A stretch of 7,266 bases of DNA from DASZYF01 sp035545535. Lineage in GTDB: Bacteria; Actinomycetota; Actinomycetes; Mycobacteriales; CAJCIY01. Location: assembly GCA_035545535.1 (NCBI GenBank), contig DASZYF010000202.1, positions 1 to 7,266 on the forward strand. The letters run 5' to 3'. The number at the start of each line of letters is the position of its first letter. The first letter of the stretch is position 1. The notes beneath the pieces were generated by a model. It made no database searches. It was given only the letters and a program-made list of their open reading frames with translations, and was not told where the DNA came from. The translations under genes were made by a program, and so were the position numbers. Below are positions 5,763-7,266 of the stretch, piece after piece.

Positions 5763-5763
5763 G

Positions 5764-5784
5764 CCCTCCAGTCTCCCAGACCGG
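5764..5784 (-). promoter_or_regulatory. hairpin abutting the Shine-Dalgarno of the 96-residue gene
   Basis: On the minus-strand RNA, CCGGUCU (5784-5778) pairs with AGACUGG (5774-5768), including one G-U pair, around a GGG loop. The 3' arm overlaps the first two bases of GGAGG (5769-5765), so folding could restrict ribosome binding. The close GGAGG-to-ATG spacing is also unusual. Confidence 0.3.
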
Positions 5785-5809
5785 TTCCGGCCGATCCTGC
5801 GCTCCGGAC

Positions 5810-5840
5810 CTGGCGGTCACCCCTGGCGGTCACCCCTGGC
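5810..5840 (-). repeat. 13-bp tandem repeat (2.4 copies) carrying the stop codon of the nitrobindin-like gene
   Basis: CTGGCGGTCACCC is repeated at 5810-5822 and 5823-5835, with a partial copy CTGGC after. On the minus strand it gives TGACCGC, six nt, TGACCGC, with the real stop at 5832-5830 and a second TGA 13 nt later in another frame. Confidence 0.8.
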
Positions 5841-6378
5841 TGATGCCGTCCCACCCGGTGCCGGGGACGCGCTCGAGCTGCCCGGACAGGCGGGAGCGCA
5901 GGCCGGCTTCCCCCGTCGCCTCGTCGACGACGAACACGAGCGTGTTGGCGCGGATGCCGTACTGCCGGCTGGCGGCGGCGACCGGAGCGCCGGTCTCGGT
6001 GTGCGCGACCAGGTCCGTCGCGAGGTGGATCGTCGCGTCGGCCGCCTCACCGACGTAGACCTCGACGACGCCGGTGGGGTGGGCGAGCAGCACCTCGAGG
6101 TGCACGCGCGCGAGGTCCTGCTCGTGCGGCCGCACCCGCCACCAGCCGACCTCGCCGTCCTCCTCGACGCCGTGCCGGGTGACGCGCAGCGCGTACCCCA
6201 GCACCGCCGAGCCGGTGTGGCGGAACGTGAGCTCGAGCGTGACCGGGACCTCGACGACTGCTCCCGCGTCGGCCTGCTCACCTTCGGCCGCACGTTCCAC
6301 GAGGAAGCCGTCACCGGTCCACGTGCCGACGAGCCACGCGACCGGCAGCAGGTCGAGGTGCAGCGCGGGAGTGCTCAC
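5830..6378 (-). CDS. nitrobindin-like / FABP-family beta-barrel protein lacking the heme-ligand His
   Basis: This is a 182-residue member of the nitrobindin family (DUF1794/UPF0678, THAP4-like), a lipocalin-like 10-strand barrel. True nitrobindins bind ferric heme and isomerise peroxynitrite. Family signs are LAWLxGTWxGxG-type PVAWLVGTWTGDG (residues 12-24), the ELTFRHTG strand (49-56), the ESGYWR-like GEVGWWRVRP (75-84), LAHPTGVVEVYVGE (98-111), and a late RQYGIRANTLVFVVDEAT (138-155). Members normally end with a segment like PHLSARL, where His is the proximal heme ligand. Here the aligned segment is RSRLSGQL, with Arg163 in place of His, so heme binding by the usual ligand is unlikely. The GTG at 6378 is chosen because the family N-terminus begins just after it and it lies 11 nt past the stop of the preceding gene; the Shine-Dalgarno is weak (GGGGG). 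The longer in-frame extension would overlap the lipoprotein gene. Confidence 0.88.
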   Translation of the reverse strand: MSTPALHLDLLPVAWLVGTWTGDGFLVERAAEGEQADAGAVVEVPVTLELTFRHTGSAVLGYALRVTRHGVEEDGEVGWWRVRPHEQDLARVHLEVLLAHPTGVVEVYVGEAADATIHLATDLVAHTETGAPVAAASRQYGIRANTLVFVVDEATGEAGLRSRLSGQLERVPGTGWDGISQG

Positions 6379-6389
6379 GCCCCCACACG

Positions 6390-6833
6390 CTAGGCGCTGG
6401 TCGTGTCGAAGCAGCCGTCGAAGCTGAACAGCGGGTTGAGGACGGTGCGGCCGTCGGGCGTGGTGAGGGTCCGGCCGCCGACGACGTTGGGCGGGCCGTC
6501 GGCGACGAAGCAGCCGTCCGCCTTCGCGTTCACCTCGTAGCTCACCTGCGTGACCGGGCCGGAGAGCTGGAGCAGCACCACGCACACCCAGTCATCGCCC
6601 GCGCCGTGCGCGTCCGGGCCGGCGCCGCTGCGCCCGCACTGCGCGGACGCCTGGGCCGGCGGGGCCGCCCGCCCGAGGAGTGCCTGCTGGCGGGTGTAGA
6701 GGTGCGCGAAGGTGCCGGCGACGGCGTCGGCCAGCCGCGCCGACGTGACGTCGGGACCTCCGCACCCGGCGACGGCGACGGCAGCCGCCGCCGCGAGGGC
6801 GGCGCCGAGCCGCCGCCGGCGTGGGCGCATCAT
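6390..6833 (-). CDS. small lipoprotein with four mature cysteines besides the lipobox
   Basis: This is a 147-residue putative lipoprotein. The N-terminus is basic (MMRPRRRR), followed by an Ala-rich hydrophobic core and the lipobox AVAG-C with Cys24, so it should be lipidated and anchored on the outer face of the membrane. The mature part has a helical segment (VTSARLADAVAGTFAHLYTRQ) and four further cysteines at about 66, 84, 108 and 141, likely two disulfides. It ends in beta-rich NPLFSFDGCFD. The start is ATG at 6833: its ATGA overlaps the permease stop, indicating translational coupling, and no Shine-Dalgarno is needed or seen. A start at the next ATG (6830) differs by one residue. I recognise a general pattern of actinobacterial lipoproteins adjoining ABC exporters, but not a named function. 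It could assist or regulate the permease. Confidence 0.82.
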   Translation of the reverse strand: MMRPRRRRLGAALAAAAAVAVAGCGGPDVTSARLADAVAGTFAHLYTRQQALLGRAAPPAQASAQCGRSGAGPDAHGAGDDWVCVVLLQLSGPVTQVSYEVNAKADGCFVADGPPNVVGGRTLTTPDGRTVLNPLFSFDGCFDTTSA

Positions 6834-7266
6834 CGGGGCGCCACGTCGCGCCGGCGCACGAGCCACGTGGTCACGCCGACGGCGACGGCGATCCACCCGA
6901 CGCTCGCGATCGCGCTGTCGGTGAGCGGACCGGTGTAGCGGTCGGTGCGGGCGAGCCCGTGCCAGGCCTCGAACCCGGTGGTCGGCAGCGCCGGGCGGAC
7001 CGGGTCGATGGCCGACAGCAGCGCGACCAGCTGGAGCAGCAGCGCGATGACGACCGGCACGCCGACACCGACCCAGCTGTTGCGCGCGAGCGCCGAGACC
7101 AGCAGGGCGATGGCGCAGAGCGCGAGCGCGGGCAGCAGCGTGCTGAGCCAGCTCAGGACGACGGCGCGCAGCGCCGTGCCCCCGGACAGCAGCGTCCCCG
7201 ACAGCCCGACGACCGGGTCACGGTTCACGAGCAGGAGGCCCGAGACGATCGAGGAGACCGCGAGCA
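6830..7266 (-). CDS. ABC-2-type transporter permease, C-terminal part (5' end outside window)
   Basis: The frame stays open to the right edge, giving about 145 residues ending VRRRDVAPR. The visible part has at least three strong membrane helices: one starting near TALRAVVLSWLSTLLPALAL and running through ALLVSALA, one at WVGVGVPVVIALLLQLVALL, and a last one at GWIAVAVGVTTWLV followed by positive charges that would sit in the cytoplasm. The VSALARNSWVGVGVPVV segment resembles the last third of ABC-2-type permeases (drug or polyketide exporters, gliding/Nod-type), where a helix pair is followed by an outside loop and a final helix. Its ATPase partner should lie upstream, outside the window. 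The substrate cannot be inferred. Its stop overlaps the start of the lipoprotein gene by 4 bp. Confidence 0.8.
   Translation of the reverse strand, partial: LAVSSIVSGLLLVNRDPVVGLSGTLLSGGTALRAVVLSWLSTLLPALALCAIALLVSALARNSWVGVGVPVVIALLLQLVALLSAIDPVRPALPTTGFEAWHGLARTDRYTGPLTDSAIASVGWIAVAVGVTTWLVRRRDVAPR

Noticed and set aside
5301..5843. Plus-strand frame of about 180 codons across the intergenic region and the 96-residue gene
   Set aside because: Composition is Arg/Gly/Pro noise, and it runs antisense to a frame with better protein character. It would also run through the hairpins at 5355-5405.
6379..6585. N-terminal extension of the nitrobindin-like frame upstream of 6378
   Set aside because: It overlaps the lipoprotein coding region in another frame and does not resemble the family.
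1..7266. CRISPR array, transposase, integrase, rRNA or tRNA genes
   Set aside because: None seen. The only tandem repeats are in-frame codon repeats (227-505) and two 13-bp duplications.

Overview
The window is very GC-rich, with dense short-gap gene packing, GTG/TTG starts and Ala/Arg/Gly-rich proteins. The YgfZ and nitrobindin-like proteins look actinobacterial, so an actinomycete chromosome is the best reading. The order or genus cannot be fixed from the sequence alone.

Layout. (1) Positions 2-928 (+) hold the C-terminal part of a low-complexity Ala/Glu/Lys repeat protein that enters from the left edge. (2) It converges on a minus-strand pair. That pair is ygfZ (3115-2072) and, translationally coupled through ATGA, an acyl-CoA dehydrogenase gene (2075-925) broken by one frameshift near 1446-1452. 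The two converging genes share a CTAG at their stop codons. (3) Positions 5018-3189 (-) encode a 609-residue exported protein with a signal peptide, two IPT/TIG-like domains and a fibronectin type III-like domain. (4) Positions 5019-5471 contain no long gene. They hold the leader of the secreted-protein gene. They also hold an apparent orphan plus-strand unit: a promoter-like pair, a strong Shine-Dalgarno, a 12-codon ORF starting with TTG, and a run of five hairpins ending in a perfect 9-bp stem. (5) Positions 7266-5472 (-) hold a compact run of four genes: an ABC-2-type permease (partial, off the right edge), a small lipoprotein (ATGA overlap), a nitrobindin/FABP-like beta-barrel protein that lacks the expected heme-ligand histidine, and a 96-residue protein I do not recognise.

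How the genes may work together. YgfZ (folate-dependent Fe-S cluster maintenance) and the acyl-CoA dehydrogenase are co-transcribed; if the frameshift is real, only YgfZ is functional. The permease and lipoprotein probably act together at the membrane. Their link to the nitrobindin-like protein is positional only. The most unusual parts are the plus-strand element at 5140-5407, the frameshifted and motif-poor dehydrogenase, and a matching 13-bp tandem repeat carrying TGA at the 3' ends of two adjacent genes.
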